Shown piece by piece: positions 1 through 7,395 of a DNA stretch of 21,132 nt. The notes beneath the pieces are model-generated. The model saw only the letters and a program-made list of their open reading frames with translations, was not told where the DNA came from and did no database searches. Positions within the stretch are counted from its first letter, which is position 1; the number at the start of each line of letters is the position of its first letter. A program made the translations under genes and the position numbers. This DNA is from an uncultured Clostridia bacterium (GTDB taxonomy: Bacteria > Bacillota > Clostridia > Lachnospirales > Bianqueaceae): NCBI GenBank assembly GCA_937892735.1, contig CALBGL010000118.1, forward strand, positions 1 through 21,132, given 5' to 3'.

Positions 1-505
1 GTAAGCACCTCAAAAAAGAAATTATACGCAAATCTCTGACTCCCCTTTTCAGAATTTCCATATGGCGTATAAAATGAAGGCGCCTTTCCGTCCCCGTGTA
101 CCTCGATGAGGAGATTTATACGCAGCTCCGCGATTTCCCACTCTTAGAATCTCCGTTTTGTGTATAGAGTAAGCACCTCAAAAAAGAAATTATACGCAAA
201 TCTCTGACTCCCCTTTTCAGAATTTCCATATGGCGTATAAAATGAAGGCGCCTTTCCGTCCCCGTGTACCTCGATGAGGAGATTTATACGCAGCTCCGCG
301 ATTTCCCACTCTTAGAATCTCCGTTTTGTGTATAGAGTAAGCACCTCAAAAAAGAAATTATACGCAAATCTCTGACTCCCCTTTTCAGAATCTCCATATG
401 GCGTATAAAATGAAGGCGCCTTCCCGTCCCCGTGTACCTCGATGAGGAGATTTATACGCTGTTCCGCGATTTCCCTCTCTTAAAATTCTCGTTTTGCGTA
501 TAGAG
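1..505. repeat. Three tandem copies of a 168-bp non-coding repeat
   Basis: Copies start at 1, 169 and 337, so the period is exactly 168 bp. Copies 1 and 2 look identical; copy 3 has scattered changes, mostly in its last 50 bases. Each copy holds two ~51-bp cassettes bounded by TTATACGC on the left and GCGTATAA or TGTATAG on the right (first at 22-72, second at 116-167). The cassettes resemble each other internally (AGAAT followed by TCC), so the unit looks like an older duplication. The first can fold with an inner TCTGA/TCAGA stem. Between cassettes sit the palindrome AAGGCGCCTT and CCTC-GAT-GAGG. No convincing ORF covers the array. The window starts exactly at a unit boundary, so the array may continue to the left. 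Function unknown. Confidence 0.9.
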
Positions 506-548
506 TGAAGGTGTGCCCCGTCCTTATAACTCTCTCCTCAAAGATGGG

Positions 549-577
549 TCAGGCTTCCACATCCAGCGGAAGCCTGA
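549..577. other. Perfect 10-bp hairpin
   Basis: TCAGGCTTCC (549-558) pairs perfectly with GGAAGCCTGA (568-577) around a 9-nt loop. No U-run follows on either strand, so it is not a clear intrinsic terminator. It lies between the 168-bp repeats and the terminator of the AraC-type gene, and 506-598 shows no other feature. It could be the terminator-like end of a transcript entering from the left, or part of the repeat region. Confidence 0.5.
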
Positions 578-593
578 GTTAATAAGGAGAAAA

Positions 594-630
594 TAAAAGT
601 CAGGCCATATATTGACCTGACTCTTATTTT
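594..630 (-). terminator. Terminator of the AraC-type gene
   Basis: AGTCAGG (598-604) pairs with CCTGACT (616-622). On the minus strand the stem is followed by TTTTATTTT, and it lies about 35 nt beyond the stop of the AraC-type gene. Plus-strand T-rich sequence follows the stem too, so it may work in both directions. Confidence 0.75.
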
Positions 631-656
631 TGTACGGGGCTCCTTTACATTAAATT

Positions 657-1517
657 TTAGGAGCGAGCCTTTGCCTGATTTCGATAATCGCGGGGAGATA
701 TGCCCACCAACTTGCGGAATGTTTTAGAAAAATACAGAGGGTCATCAATTCCCACAGAGTATGAAACCTCCTGAATAGAAATGTTGGTGTCTCGCAGCAG
801 AGACTGTGCGTTTCGGATTCTTGTTTTCTGCACATATTCGGAAATCGTCATGTCCATCTCGGCCTTAAAAATTCGGGAAATATAAGAACGGCTGTAACTG
901 ACGTGCTGACAGAGCGTATCCATATCAATGGGAAGATAGAAATTTTGATCGATGAATGCCGTGATTTTTGCGGCAATAGATTCCTCGGGCTCCGGTAGAG
1001 CTGCTTCTTGGTTGCGCAGAGCAAGATCAATTTTATAAAAAAGCGTATATAGAGCTCCAATAGCGCAGAAGCGATACGGATCACTTTCATCTCCAAGTGC
1101 GTTGATTACTTGATACATGGCGCGTTGTAAAGAATCATTCAAAATTCCGTTTAACACATAATGATCGTGAGAGATGTGGATGCTGTTAAGAAAACGCGGA
1201 CAGAGGGACGAATTAAATGCAACCCACATGATCTCCCATGGATCTTCTGGATCTGCCCAGTAATGATGAAGATGCAGCGGAAAGAGAAAAAACATATCTC
1301 CGGCAGCTAGCGGGATAGCGGGATGTGAATCCTGCTCCAGATAACCCTTGCCAGATAATACCACCACCAGTTTATAGGTATCGAGCACTCGAGGACCAAT
1401 ATTATGGGATGCGGTACACTTACGATGCCCAGCCCAGGAGATATGGATGTCCGCGGGTGAGGAGAAAGAGGAATCCTTTGGTAATGTATAAAAATATTGA
1501 ACCACAGAATCTTCCAA
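657..1517 (-). CDS. AraC/XylS-family transcriptional regulator
   Basis: A 286-aa predicted cytoplasmic DNA-binding regulator. The N-terminal ~140 residues look like an AraC-type cupin sensor (VLSGKGYLEQ, LAAGDMFFLFP), which in this family usually binds a sugar or other small ligand. The C-terminal ~100 residues carry the two helix-turn-helix motifs, with the hallmarks YSRSYISRIFK and the final GISPRDYR. I chose the TTG start at 1517: AAGGAGG lies 8 nt upstream, whereas the open frame extends to an ATG at 1628 that has no ribosome binding site and lies in the neighbouring promoter region. It is divergent from the lipoprotein operon at 1826 and could regulate it. The GH95 fucosidase nearby is another possible target. 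The ligand and targets are not visible in the sequence. Confidence 0.92.
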   Translation of the reverse strand: MEDSVVQYFYTLPKDSSFSSPADIHISWAGHRKCTASHNIGPRVLDTYKLVVVLSGKGYLEQDSHPAIPLAAGDMFFLFPLHLHHYWADPEDPWEIMWVAFNSSLCPRFLNSIHISHDHYVLNGILNDSLQRAMYQVINALGDESDPYRFCAIGALYTLFYKIDLALRNQEAALPEPEESIAAKITAFIDQNFYLPIDMDTLCQHVSYSRSYISRIFKAEMDMTISEYVQKTRIRNAQSLLRDTNISIQEVSYSVGIDDPLYFSKTFRKLVGISPRDYRNQAKARS

Positions 1518-1627
1518 TTTCAGCACCTCCTTTTGAAAGCATTTTAACACGAAGAAGGGAGAATTACAAGCCTTTGTTATGGTAACACCCGAAAGGAATT
1601 CGTCATAAAAAGGTAAGAAAACCTTCA

Positions 1628-1656
1628 TTGAACCTCAAAAACATCTATGCTATAAT
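1628..1656 (+). promoter_or_regulatory. Promoter of the lipoprotein operon
   Basis: TTGAAC (1628-1633), a 17-bp spacer and TATAAT (1651-1656) with an extended -10 TG (TGCTATAAT). Transcription would start near 1663, exactly at the first leader element, giving a 5' leader of about 160 nt. Confidence 0.8.
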
Positions 1657-1662
1657 AGGCGT

Positions 1663-1798
1663 GGCTTGACAAATTTCGGCACTGCAGTTTCTAAGCCACG
1701 CCCCGAGATGGCTCTTTCCAGAGCCGTCTCCGACAATTCTTGGGATCGATAGGCTTGACAAATTTCGGCACTGCAGTTTCTAAGCCACGCTGCGAGAT
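1663..1798 (+). promoter_or_regulatory. Duplicated structured leader element (two copies)
   Basis: Two near-identical stretches occur at 1663-1709 and 1752-1798. Both begin GGCTTGACAAATTTCGGCAC, continue to TTTCTAAGCCACGC and end with CGAGAT; the offset is 89 bp. In each, GGCTT at the start can pair with AAGCC near the end. In copy 1 the DNA pairing extends to GCGTGGCTT/AAGCCACGC. Between the copies is a strong hairpin (GAGATGGCTC 1705-1714 with GAGCCGTCTC 1721-1730). The elements lie between a strong promoter and the AAAGGAGG of the lipoprotein gene, so they would be transcribed. I do not recognise a known riboswitch class. Each copy also contains TTGACA, so tandem promoters or protein-binding sites are alternatives. 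Confidence 0.6.
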
Positions 1799-1825
1799 AC
1801 TAAGAGCAGAGCAAAGGAGGACAAA

Positions 1826-2770
1826 ATGAAAAAAATAATTACGTGGGCATGTATCTTTGTTTTGGCAGTATCACTGGTGGGCTGTCAGTTTCTCGAACAG
1901 GAGAGTTCGCAGCAGGAAAGCAGGGCGCCCGAAGAAAGTTTCGCGGTGGAAGAAAGCGCAGCGGCGAACAGTTCTCAGGAAGAAAGTTCTGTACTAGAAG
2001 ACAGTTCGGTGCCAGAGGAGAGTGAAAGTTCGACCGTAGAAGAAAGTTCGGAAGTGGAAGACAGTCAAGTCGAAGAGGAAAGCAATGCGGTGGAAGAAAG
2101 CAATGCGGTGGAAGAAAGCGCAGCGGAAGAAAGCAGCGTTTCGGAGGAGAGCTCCATGATGCAAGCCTATATGGGTATTATTGAAAGTCTTACAGAACAG
2201 TATGGAGAGGGCGTTATCGGATCATCGAGTCTGGATGGACAGAGCGTGATGACGGGTTTGGGCATCGTTCGACTTCTGGATATGAACGGAGACGACGTAC
2301 AGGAGCTCTATTGTGCGTTTTCTCGCGAAAATGCGGCATTCCTTGATTATCAGCAGATCTATCAGTATCAGGATGGAGAAGCGATTTTGGCATTTGAGGG
2401 CCCCATTAGCAACAATGGTACCGACGTGTCGCCTATGACGGAACTGATCTATAAGGGCGAGGACGTATATCTGGCAGATGGACGTCCATTGTCGTTAGAT
2501 GGCCAGTATTTGCGTGTAACAGAAGGCAGTACGGAAGTCATGTTCTGCTTTGAGTCCGGTTATATCAGTGAGGATGAAAAGTTCTATATTAACGATGAGG
2601 AAGTGACAGAGGAGGAGTATCAGGAAGCGATCAGTATTTTCTTAGAAGATGCAACGGTGGTTGACATTTGGTACTATGGGGATTATAATGCGGATACGGG
2701 CTTTGGGGTGGATCCTATGAATCTGCAGCGCACACAGGACGTGATCGCGGAAATCCAGGCCGGAATATGA
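1826..2770 (+). CDS. Ser/Glu-rich lipoprotein with DxNGDD motif domain
   Basis: A 314-aa predicted exported lipoprotein. The signal peptide is residues 1-19 and the lipobox is LVGC, with lipid attachment at Cys20. Residues ~24-110 are a low-complexity acidic linker of EESS/VEES repeats, including an 18-bp tandem duplication (2081-2098 and 2099-2116, SNAVEE twice) that could change length by slippage. The C-terminal ~200 residues form a globular domain with LLDMNGDDVQELY, which resembles the calcium-loop-like DxNGDxxxEL motif of many clostridial surface proteins, but I cannot assign a function. The start is supported by AAAGGAGG 7 nt upstream. The cyclophilin lipoprotein follows 22 bp downstream, probably in the same operon. 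Confidence 0.88.
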   Translation: MKKIITWACIFVLAVSLVGCQFLEQESSQQESRAPEESFAVEESAAANSSQEESSVLEDSSVPEESESSTVEESSEVEDSQVEEESNAVEESNAVEESAAEESSVSEESSMMQAYMGIIESLTEQYGEGVIGSSSLDGQSVMTGLGIVRLLDMNGDDVQELYCAFSRENAAFLDYQQIYQYQDGEAILAFEGPISNNGTDVSPMTELIYKGEDVYLADGRPLSLDGQYLRVTEGSTEVMFCFESGYISEDEKFYINDEEVTEEEYQEAISIFLEDATVVDIWYYGDYNADTGFGVDPMNLQRTQDVIAEIQAGI

Positions 2771-2792
2771 TTCAGAAAAGGAAGATTTAGAC

Positions 2793-3353
2793 ATGAAGAA
2801 GTGGGTACTGCTTTTATTGACGTTACTCCTCGTGATTCCAGGATGCGCGAGTAATGAAAGCTCCGGGAATAATCCTGTTGTGACAGTGAAGATGGCGGAT
2901 GGAGGCACGTTTCAGGTGGAGCTCTATCCGGACACGGCGCCTAACACTGTCAATAACTTTATCAGTCTGGTGGAGAGAGGCTTTTATGACGGCCTGACCT
3001 TTCATCGCGTGGAGCAGGGGCTTCTGATCCAGGGAGGCGATCCGAACGGAAATGGGACAGGCGGTCCTGGGTATACGATTCAGGGAGAGTTTCCTAACAA
3101 TTCTTTTGAGAACGATTTGAAGCACACGGAAGGCGTGATATCCATGGCGCGCGCCATGGATCCCGATTCAGCAGGCAGCCAGTTCTTTATCTGCCTGACA
3201 GATCTGCCGAGCTTGGACGGAGATTACGCGACCTTTGGTAAGGTTATCAGCGGAATGGATGTGGTGCAATCCATTGCGATCGGAGATGTGATGGAGAGTG
3301 TCACCGTGGACACCCAAGGAGTCGATTATCCAGATCCTACCACCAATTCATAA
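2793..3353 (+). CDS. Cyclophilin-type peptidyl-prolyl cis-trans isomerase, lipoprotein
   Basis: A 186-aa cyclophilin that would catalyse prolyl cis-trans isomerisation outside the membrane. Residues 1-17 are a signal peptide with lipobox IPGC (Cys18). The cyclophilin core follows from about residue 29, with family motifs LTFHRV (the catalytic Arg), IQGGDPNGNGTGGPGY, and AGSQFFI, plus the C-terminal YATFGKVISGMDVV. The length and compact loops match bacterial single-domain PpiB-like enzymes. A weak AGGAAG precedes the start. It lies 22 bp after the Ser/Glu-rich lipoprotein and ends at a perfect hairpin terminator, so the two are probably a bicistronic unit. A role in folding secreted proteins is inference from the family. 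Confidence 0.93.
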   Translation: MKKWVLLLLTLLLVIPGCASNESSGNNPVVTVKMADGGTFQVELYPDTAPNTVNNFISLVERGFYDGLTFHRVEQGLLIQGGDPNGNGTGGPGYTIQGEFPNNSFENDLKHTEGVISMARAMDPDSAGSQFFICLTDLPSLDGDYATFGKVISGMDVVQSIAIGDVMESVTVDTQGVDYPDPTTNS

Positions 3354-3355
3354 AC

Positions 3356-3392
3356 AAAATGCCGATGTATGAGAAAGATACATCGGCATTTT
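3356..3392. terminator. Bidirectional terminator between convergent genes
   Basis: A perfect 15-bp stem (AAAATGCCGATGTAT 3356-3370 with ATACATCGGCATTTT 3378-3392) and a 7-nt loop. A-runs and T-runs at the base let it terminate both the cyclophilin gene (+) and the GH95 gene (-). Confidence 0.92.
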
Positions 3393-3405
3393 GCGTATTA
3401 TGAGA

Positions 3406-5799
3406 TTAGGATTCAGAGGCGCCGCCGCGTAAGATCAGACGATCCTCATAGAGAACATAGCTCCCAGGGCAGTCAAAGTGGGCTTCCCAGCTGCGCTTTT
3501 TCGTAAAAAGCGTAATGGGGAAGGAAAGGGCGTGATCCACGTGCAGAACCGCGTGGTGAAGCGCTCCTGCTCGCCAGAAGAGATCCAGCGTGATGCTATG
3601 AGGCGCCCGGAGTCCGATGATGGAACCATTTTGCCAGGACTGCGCCGTCGGCAAAGCCGGCAGGAGATGGATTTCCCGCTCTCGCGTTTGCAGTAGGAGC
3701 TCCGCAATCCCTGCGCACGCGCCGAAATTGCCGTCAATCTGAAATGGCGGATGCGCGTCGAATAAATTGGGATAGGTGCCGCCGCCTGTCAGATGTACTT
3801 CTTCGCCGGCCGGCACAAGGCGAAGCTGCTGTTTTAGCAGAGACAGCGCGTGATCACCATCGCGCAGGCGTGCCCAGAGATTGATTTTCCACCCCAGGCT
3901 CCAACCGGTCCCCTCGTCGCCGCGGATTTCTAACGTGCGTTGGCAGGCTCGCGCCAGGGCAGGTGTGGTATCCAGCGTGATCTGATGTCCGGGATAGAGC
4001 CCATAGAGATGGGAAATATGGCGATGATGAGGATCTTTTTCCTTATATTCTTCCTCCCATTCCAGTAATTGACCGTGGTGCCCCATTCGTTCTCGCTGGA
4101 CAAGAGGCAGCTTCTGTCGAATTTCGGCGGCCTCGGGCTCGGATTGCCCCAGCGCGTCCAGCGCCTGCAAGTAATGTTCCCAGACTTCTCGCAGAATACT
4201 TTGACTCATAGCCGCCTCCCGCGCAACTTTACAGGTTTGTCCCTCATAGAGGAAGACATTTTCGGGGGAGGTGGCGGGAGAGAGAACATACCGGCCTTCA
4301 TCATTCAGGATGATCTGATCCAGATAAAATAACGAAGCCGCGCGCAGGACAGGGAGAGCTTCCTTTTCCAGAAAACAGATATCATCTGTATAAAGATAAT
4401 GATCCCATAGATGACGACTCAGCCAGCCAAAGGACATGTTCCAGAACGCGCAGCCAGAGAATCCCTTGCGGCCTTCGCCGACGGGGTTCGTCAGGCCCCA
4501 AAGGTCAGTGTTGTGATGAGAAACACTGCCGCGGGCATGATAAAGAACCTGCGCGGTATGAGCGCCTTTCTGAAGCAGAAGGCGAATCAGGGAGAAGAGG
4601 GGAGCTGTGAGTTCAGACAAGTTGCAGGGTTCCGCAGGCCAGTAGTTCATCTGCGTATTGATATTGATCGTGTAGTTGCTGCTCCAGACAGGACGCAAAA
4701 GGTGGCTCCAGATTCCCTGTAGGTTAGCGGCCTGGGTGTCAGGGCGGGAGGAAGCAATCAGGAGATACCGGCCATAGTGAAATAAAAGGGCATATAATAC
4801 CGGGTCATCCTGTGTCTTGGCAAAACGACGCAGACGCTCATCCGTGGGCATATCCTCAGCCGCGGCCGAGAGATTTAGCGCTGTACGGCTATAGTAAGGA
4901 ACATATTCTGCCAGATGACGTTTGAAAAGCTCGGCGGAGGGGTAGCGCAGAAGCCCTTCGATATCCTGTTCGCACAGCGCTTTTTCATCGGCTCCTTCGG
5001 TTTCCGGATCTTTGAAAGGCCCATTCCAGCTGGTTCTCAGCGCAATCAGTATCGTGACGGTATCGGCTCCTTCGATCTGGATCGAATTCGTGTCTTCGGT
5101 CAAGATTCCGCCAATACAGCGAGGAACAGCAATCAGGCGAGCGCGCATGCCCAGATGTCCTTCTGGGCCTTCCCAGAGGATCGGTTCTTCCGCGTCATGA
5201 ATATAACTGGGCTCCACATGAGCGGGACAACGCAGATCCGCCACAAGGCGGCCCCTTTCTGTGTGAACCTGGTGTCGGATCGGGGCGTCAAAGGAAAGGC
5301 GCAGATGAATCTTCCCAGGACGATCCGCTGTGAGACGGATAATGATGCCCTGATCAGGATAGGAGGCAAAGTATTCCCGAATAAAATGAGTATGGCAGGA
5401 TGTGAAGGAGACTCTGGCAGAAGCCGTATGCAGATCTAACTCCCGCTGATATTCAGAGATATCCCCCAAATCGAAAAATTCAAGATGAAGATTGCCGGCG
5501 GGCATATAAGAATCAGTGAAGCTGCCCAGCATATGGGTCTCGATTTGTTCCTGTGCACGGAGAAATTGATGATTCGCCACGAGACGGCGGCATTCATCGA
5601 GCTGCGCGGTATCCACGGACAGATCCGTCTCGCGCGGATAGCCGGACCATAGCGTATCCTCATTGAGAGGAATGTGTTCCAGGCAGGGCTCACCCCATAT
5701 CATGGCGCCCAAGCGGCCGCTGCCAATTGGCAGAGCTTCTACCCAGTGTTCGGCTGGTTGACGGTAATAGAGTCTGTGTGCTAGATCGGTTGTATTCAT
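3406..5799 (-). CDS. Glycoside hydrolase family 95 (alpha-L-fucosidase)
   Basis: A 797-aa enzyme of family GH95, whose members are mostly inverting alpha-1,2-L-fucosidases acting on mucin or milk-type glycans; some act on alpha-L-galactosides. The N-terminal hallmarks are ALPIGSGRLGAMIWG (residues 22-36) and PLNEDTLWSG (44-53). The (alpha/alpha)6 barrel contains TININTQMNYWPAE (377-390) with Asn379/Asn381, SPATSPEN with Glu513, and FQIDGNFGACAGIAE with Asp689. These correspond to the Asn, general acid and Asp positions described for Bifidobacterium AfcA. I chose the ATG at 5799 because AAGGGGGG lies 7 nt upstream and the protein then begins at the normal family N-terminus; the open frame runs on to 5904 without family similarity. 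No signal peptide is seen, so it is probably cytoplasmic, acting on imported oligosaccharides. No sugar transporter is adjacent. Confidence 0.95.
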   Translation of the reverse strand: MNTTDLAHRLYYRQPAEHWVEALPIGSGRLGAMIWGEPCLEHIPLNEDTLWSGYPRETDLSVDTAQLDECRRLVANHQFLRAQEQIETHMLGSFTDSYMPAGNLHLEFFDLGDISEYQRELDLHTASARVSFTSCHTHFIREYFASYPDQGIIIRLTADRPGKIHLRLSFDAPIRHQVHTERGRLVADLRCPAHVEPSYIHDAEEPILWEGPEGHLGMRARLIAVPRCIGGILTEDTNSIQIEGADTVTILIALRTSWNGPFKDPETEGADEKALCEQDIEGLLRYPSAELFKRHLAEYVPYYSRTALNLSAAAEDMPTDERLRRFAKTQDDPVLYALLFHYGRYLLIASSRPDTQAANLQGIWSHLLRPVWSSNYTININTQMNYWPAEPCNLSELTAPLFSLIRLLLQKGAHTAQVLYHARGSVSHHNTDLWGLTNPVGEGRKGFSGCAFWNMSFGWLSRHLWDHYLYTDDICFLEKEALPVLRAASLFYLDQIILNDEGRYVLSPATSPENVFLYEGQTCKVAREAAMSQSILREVWEHYLQALDALGQSEPEAAEIRQKLPLVQRERMGHHGQLLEWEEEYKEKDPHHRHISHLYGLYPGHQITLDTTPALARACQRTLEIRGDEGTGWSLGWKINLWARLRDGDHALSLLKQQLRLVPAGEEVHLTGGGTYPNLFDAHPPFQIDGNFGACAGIAELLLQTREREIHLLPALPTAQSWQNGSIIGLRAPHSITLDLFWRAGALHHAVLHVDHALSFPITLFTKKRSWEAHFDCPGSYVLYEDRLILRGGASES

Positions 5800-5836
5800 T
5801 AAGAGTCCCCCCTTCATTTTTTCGCAAGTTACGCTC

Positions 5837-5865
5837 AGTATATCATAAAACCTTTTGAAAATCCA
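5837..5865 (-). promoter_or_regulatory. Possible GH95 promoter
   Basis: On the minus strand, TATACT (5842-5837) is a good -10 box. At 17-bp spacing the -35 is only TGGATT, a poor match. It lies back-to-back with the Nudix promoter in the 119-bp divergent region. Confidence 0.4.
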
Positions 5866-5866
5866 G

Positions 5867-5895
5867 TTGCAAATCCGTAAGAGGGTGCGTATAAT
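5867..5895 (+). promoter_or_regulatory. Promoter of the Nudix gene
   Basis: TTGCAA (5867-5872), a 17-bp spacer and TATAAT (5890-5895), followed closely by AAAAGGAGG and the start codon at 5919. Confidence 0.8.
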
Positions 5896-5918
5896 GAGAG
5901 CCAAAAGGAGGAGTTTCT

Positions 5919-6482
5919 ATGGCATTTTCAGATCAGGAGTTATTTGATATTTTAGAAGAAGATGGAACGCCTAGCGGACAGCAAAAGCCTAGAGCACTTG
6001 TGCATCAGGACGGCGATCTGCACGGCGCCAGTCATATCTTTATTGTACGCGAAAAAGAAGGCAGCATGCAGGTTCTTCTGCAAAAGAGGAGCCAGAACAA
6101 AGATTCCTTTCCAGGGTGTTGGGATACTTCCAGTGCAGGACATCTGGATGCGGGCGAGGGATTTGACGAGGCGGCGCTCCGAGAATTAGAGGAGGAACTG
6201 GGAGTCACCGGTATCACACCCCAGTTTCTGTTTGTACAGCGCCAAGACTATACGAGTCATTTTCATGGAAAGATCTTCCATGATCGAGAAATCGATCATG
6301 TTTATATTTTATATCTGGATTGGCCAGAAGAAGCGTTTTGTCCTGAAGAGACGGAGATTGAGGCAGTACGATGGATGGACATGGAGGATGTGCGAGCGGC
6401 GCTTAGGCGCAGAGACCCGGCCTTTTGTCTTGCTCCGTCGGAATACGAAACACTATTGCGGTATTTCCCGGCACATTCTTGA
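5919..6482 (+). CDS. Nudix hydrolase
   Basis: A 187-aa Nudix-family enzyme; members hydrolyse nucleoside-diphosphate-linked compounds using Mg2+. The Nudix box runs from GHLDAGEGF through RELEEELGV (about residues 74-96) and matches GX5EX7REUXEEXGU with all the metal-binding glutamates. The N-terminus (LFDILEEDGTP, then HGASHIFIV) and overall length resemble the group often annotated as isopentenyl-diphosphate isomerase-like Nudix proteins (YfcD/Idi-like). It lacks evidence for true isomerase activity. Its substrate cannot be deduced. The start is supported by AAAAGGAGG. It has its own promoter and no clear terminator; the next gene has a separate promoter 105 bp downstream. Confidence 0.93.
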   Translation: MAFSDQELFDILEEDGTPSGQQKPRALVHQDGDLHGASHIFIVREKEGSMQVLLQKRSQNKDSFPGCWDTSSAGHLDAGEGFDEAALRELEEELGVTGITPQFLFVQRQDYTSHFHGKIFHDREIDHVYILYLDWPEEAFCPEETEIEAVRWMDMEDVRAALRRRDPAFCLAPSEYETLLRYFPAHS

Positions 6483-6586
6483 AAAGATAAAAAGTGGACT
6501 CAAACTATCCTGGAAATTCCTCAGACGGTATAGTCTAAAATTTCGCAGCGTACTACACCGTTTTCAAAGAGAAAGGGGAATGTTGC

Positions 6587-6614
6587 TTGTTCTTTTTTCA
6601 GAGGGGTGTATAAT
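6587..6614 (+). promoter_or_regulatory. Promoter of the MarR-type gene
   Basis: TTGTTC (6587-6592), a 16-bp spacer and TATAAT (6609-6614), about 35 bp upstream of the MarR-type start. The 6483-6586 stretch shows no gene. Confidence 0.65.
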
Positions 6615-6649
6615 AAAAGAAGGTAGATGATAGAAGGAGGATGCGAGGC

Positions 6650-7111
6650 ATGGAAGATTACGCAAATGAGGATATACGACACCTGCAGGAAGAACTCTTG
6701 GCATTGATGCCTGTCTGGAATTACAGAATTGCGAAACCCTTTAAACAGATGTTAGATGAGGGTGTGAGTCTTGAAATGTATTACTGTATACAGACACTGC
6801 GTTGGTATGGAGGGACGCTCACCATGTCTGAATTGGCCAGATACGTGCGTATGCCCAAACATCAGATGACGAAAATGGCGGATCGATTGATTGCGCATGA
6901 GTTTGTGAAACGCGTATACGATGTGGACGACAGGCGCGTCATCCGACTGCAGATCACGGAGAAGGCTTTAGCCTATATTGATCATTTCTTAGATGAGGAC
7001 GCGGGATGTTTCAGAAAACTTTTCGAAAACATGACAGAAGAGAACCGGGTTCGTTTCCAAGAAGCGATGAAGGCAATGATCGACATACTGATTGAACTAC
7101 CACAGGCCTAA
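6650..7111 (+). CDS. MarR-family transcriptional regulator
   Basis: A 153-aa predicted winged-helix DNA-binding dimer. The order is typical: N-terminal dimerisation helix, a central region TLTMSELARYVRMPKHQMTKMADRLIAHEFV (winged helix, starting near residue 53), the wing with the conserved DDRRVIRLQIT, and a C-terminal dimerisation helix. I chose ATG 6650 because GGAGG lies 9 nt upstream; an in-frame ATG at 6641 directly abuts that ribosome binding site. Such regulators usually repress neighbouring or their own genes in response to small ligands or antimicrobials. The ABC transporter cassette downstream is a possible but unproven target, as a 284-bp gap with a hairpin separates them. Confidence 0.92.
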   Translation: MEDYANEDIRHLQEELLALMPVWNYRIAKPFKQMLDEGVSLEMYYCIQTLRWYGGTLTMSELARYVRMPKHQMTKMADRLIAHEFVKRVYDVDDRRVIRLQITEKALAYIDHFLDEDAGCFRKLFENMTEENRVRFQEAMKAMIDILIELPQA

Positions 7112-7145
7112 GCGGCCAAGGCAGATGGCTTTTAATCGCAGCTAT

Positions 7146-7173
7146 AAGCCGCTTGCAGAAATGCAGGCGGCTT
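7146..7173 (+). terminator. Probable terminator hairpin after the MarR-type gene
   Basis: AAGCCGCTTGCA pairs with TGCAGGCGGCTT (one G-U pair) around a GAAA tetraloop. Only a short U-poor tail (GATTACG) follows, so termination may be inefficient. The rest of 7174-7330 shows no gene. Confidence 0.55.
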
Positions 7174-7330
7174 GATTACGTAATGACAGCTAGATAAGGA
7201 GAACAAAATAGCTTTTGTACTGTAAGGCAGATGTGTGGGATAATATGCCGGTGCAAAAAGGGAAAAATAATCTTTACAAGTTCTGATGTCGGCATAAAAG
7301 GTTAATGGTGCATTGATTTTTAGTATGGAC

Positions 7331-7363
7331 TGTAATGAGATTGTAAGAAGCGGCTGCTATACT
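7331..7363 (+). promoter_or_regulatory. ABC cassette promoter with candidate response-regulator site
   Basis: An extended -10 (TGCTATACT, TATACT at 7358-7363) has no good -35. Instead, TGTAA occurs at 7331 and again at 7342, a direct repeat with 11-bp period placed where the -35 would be. OmpR-type regulators commonly bind direct repeats of this spacing and activate promoters with weak -35 boxes, so autoregulation by the response regulator at 10714 is a reasonable inference. Confidence 0.45.
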
Positions 7364-7395
7364 AAAATCACAAAACAGATTTGGAGGTTTTAGAT

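Noticed and set aside
1..505. CRISPR array
   Set aside because: The units are 168 bp and repeat as a whole; there are no short repeats with unique spacers and no cas genes.
1518..1628. N-terminal extension of the AraC-type protein up to an ATG at 1628
   Set aside because: No ribosome binding site, no family similarity, and overlap with the divergent promoter; the TTG at 1517 has an ideal AAGGAGG.
4915..5439. A 174-aa plus-strand open frame inside the fucosidase region
   Set aside because: It is antisense to conserved GH95 sequence and has no ribosome binding site or family pattern.
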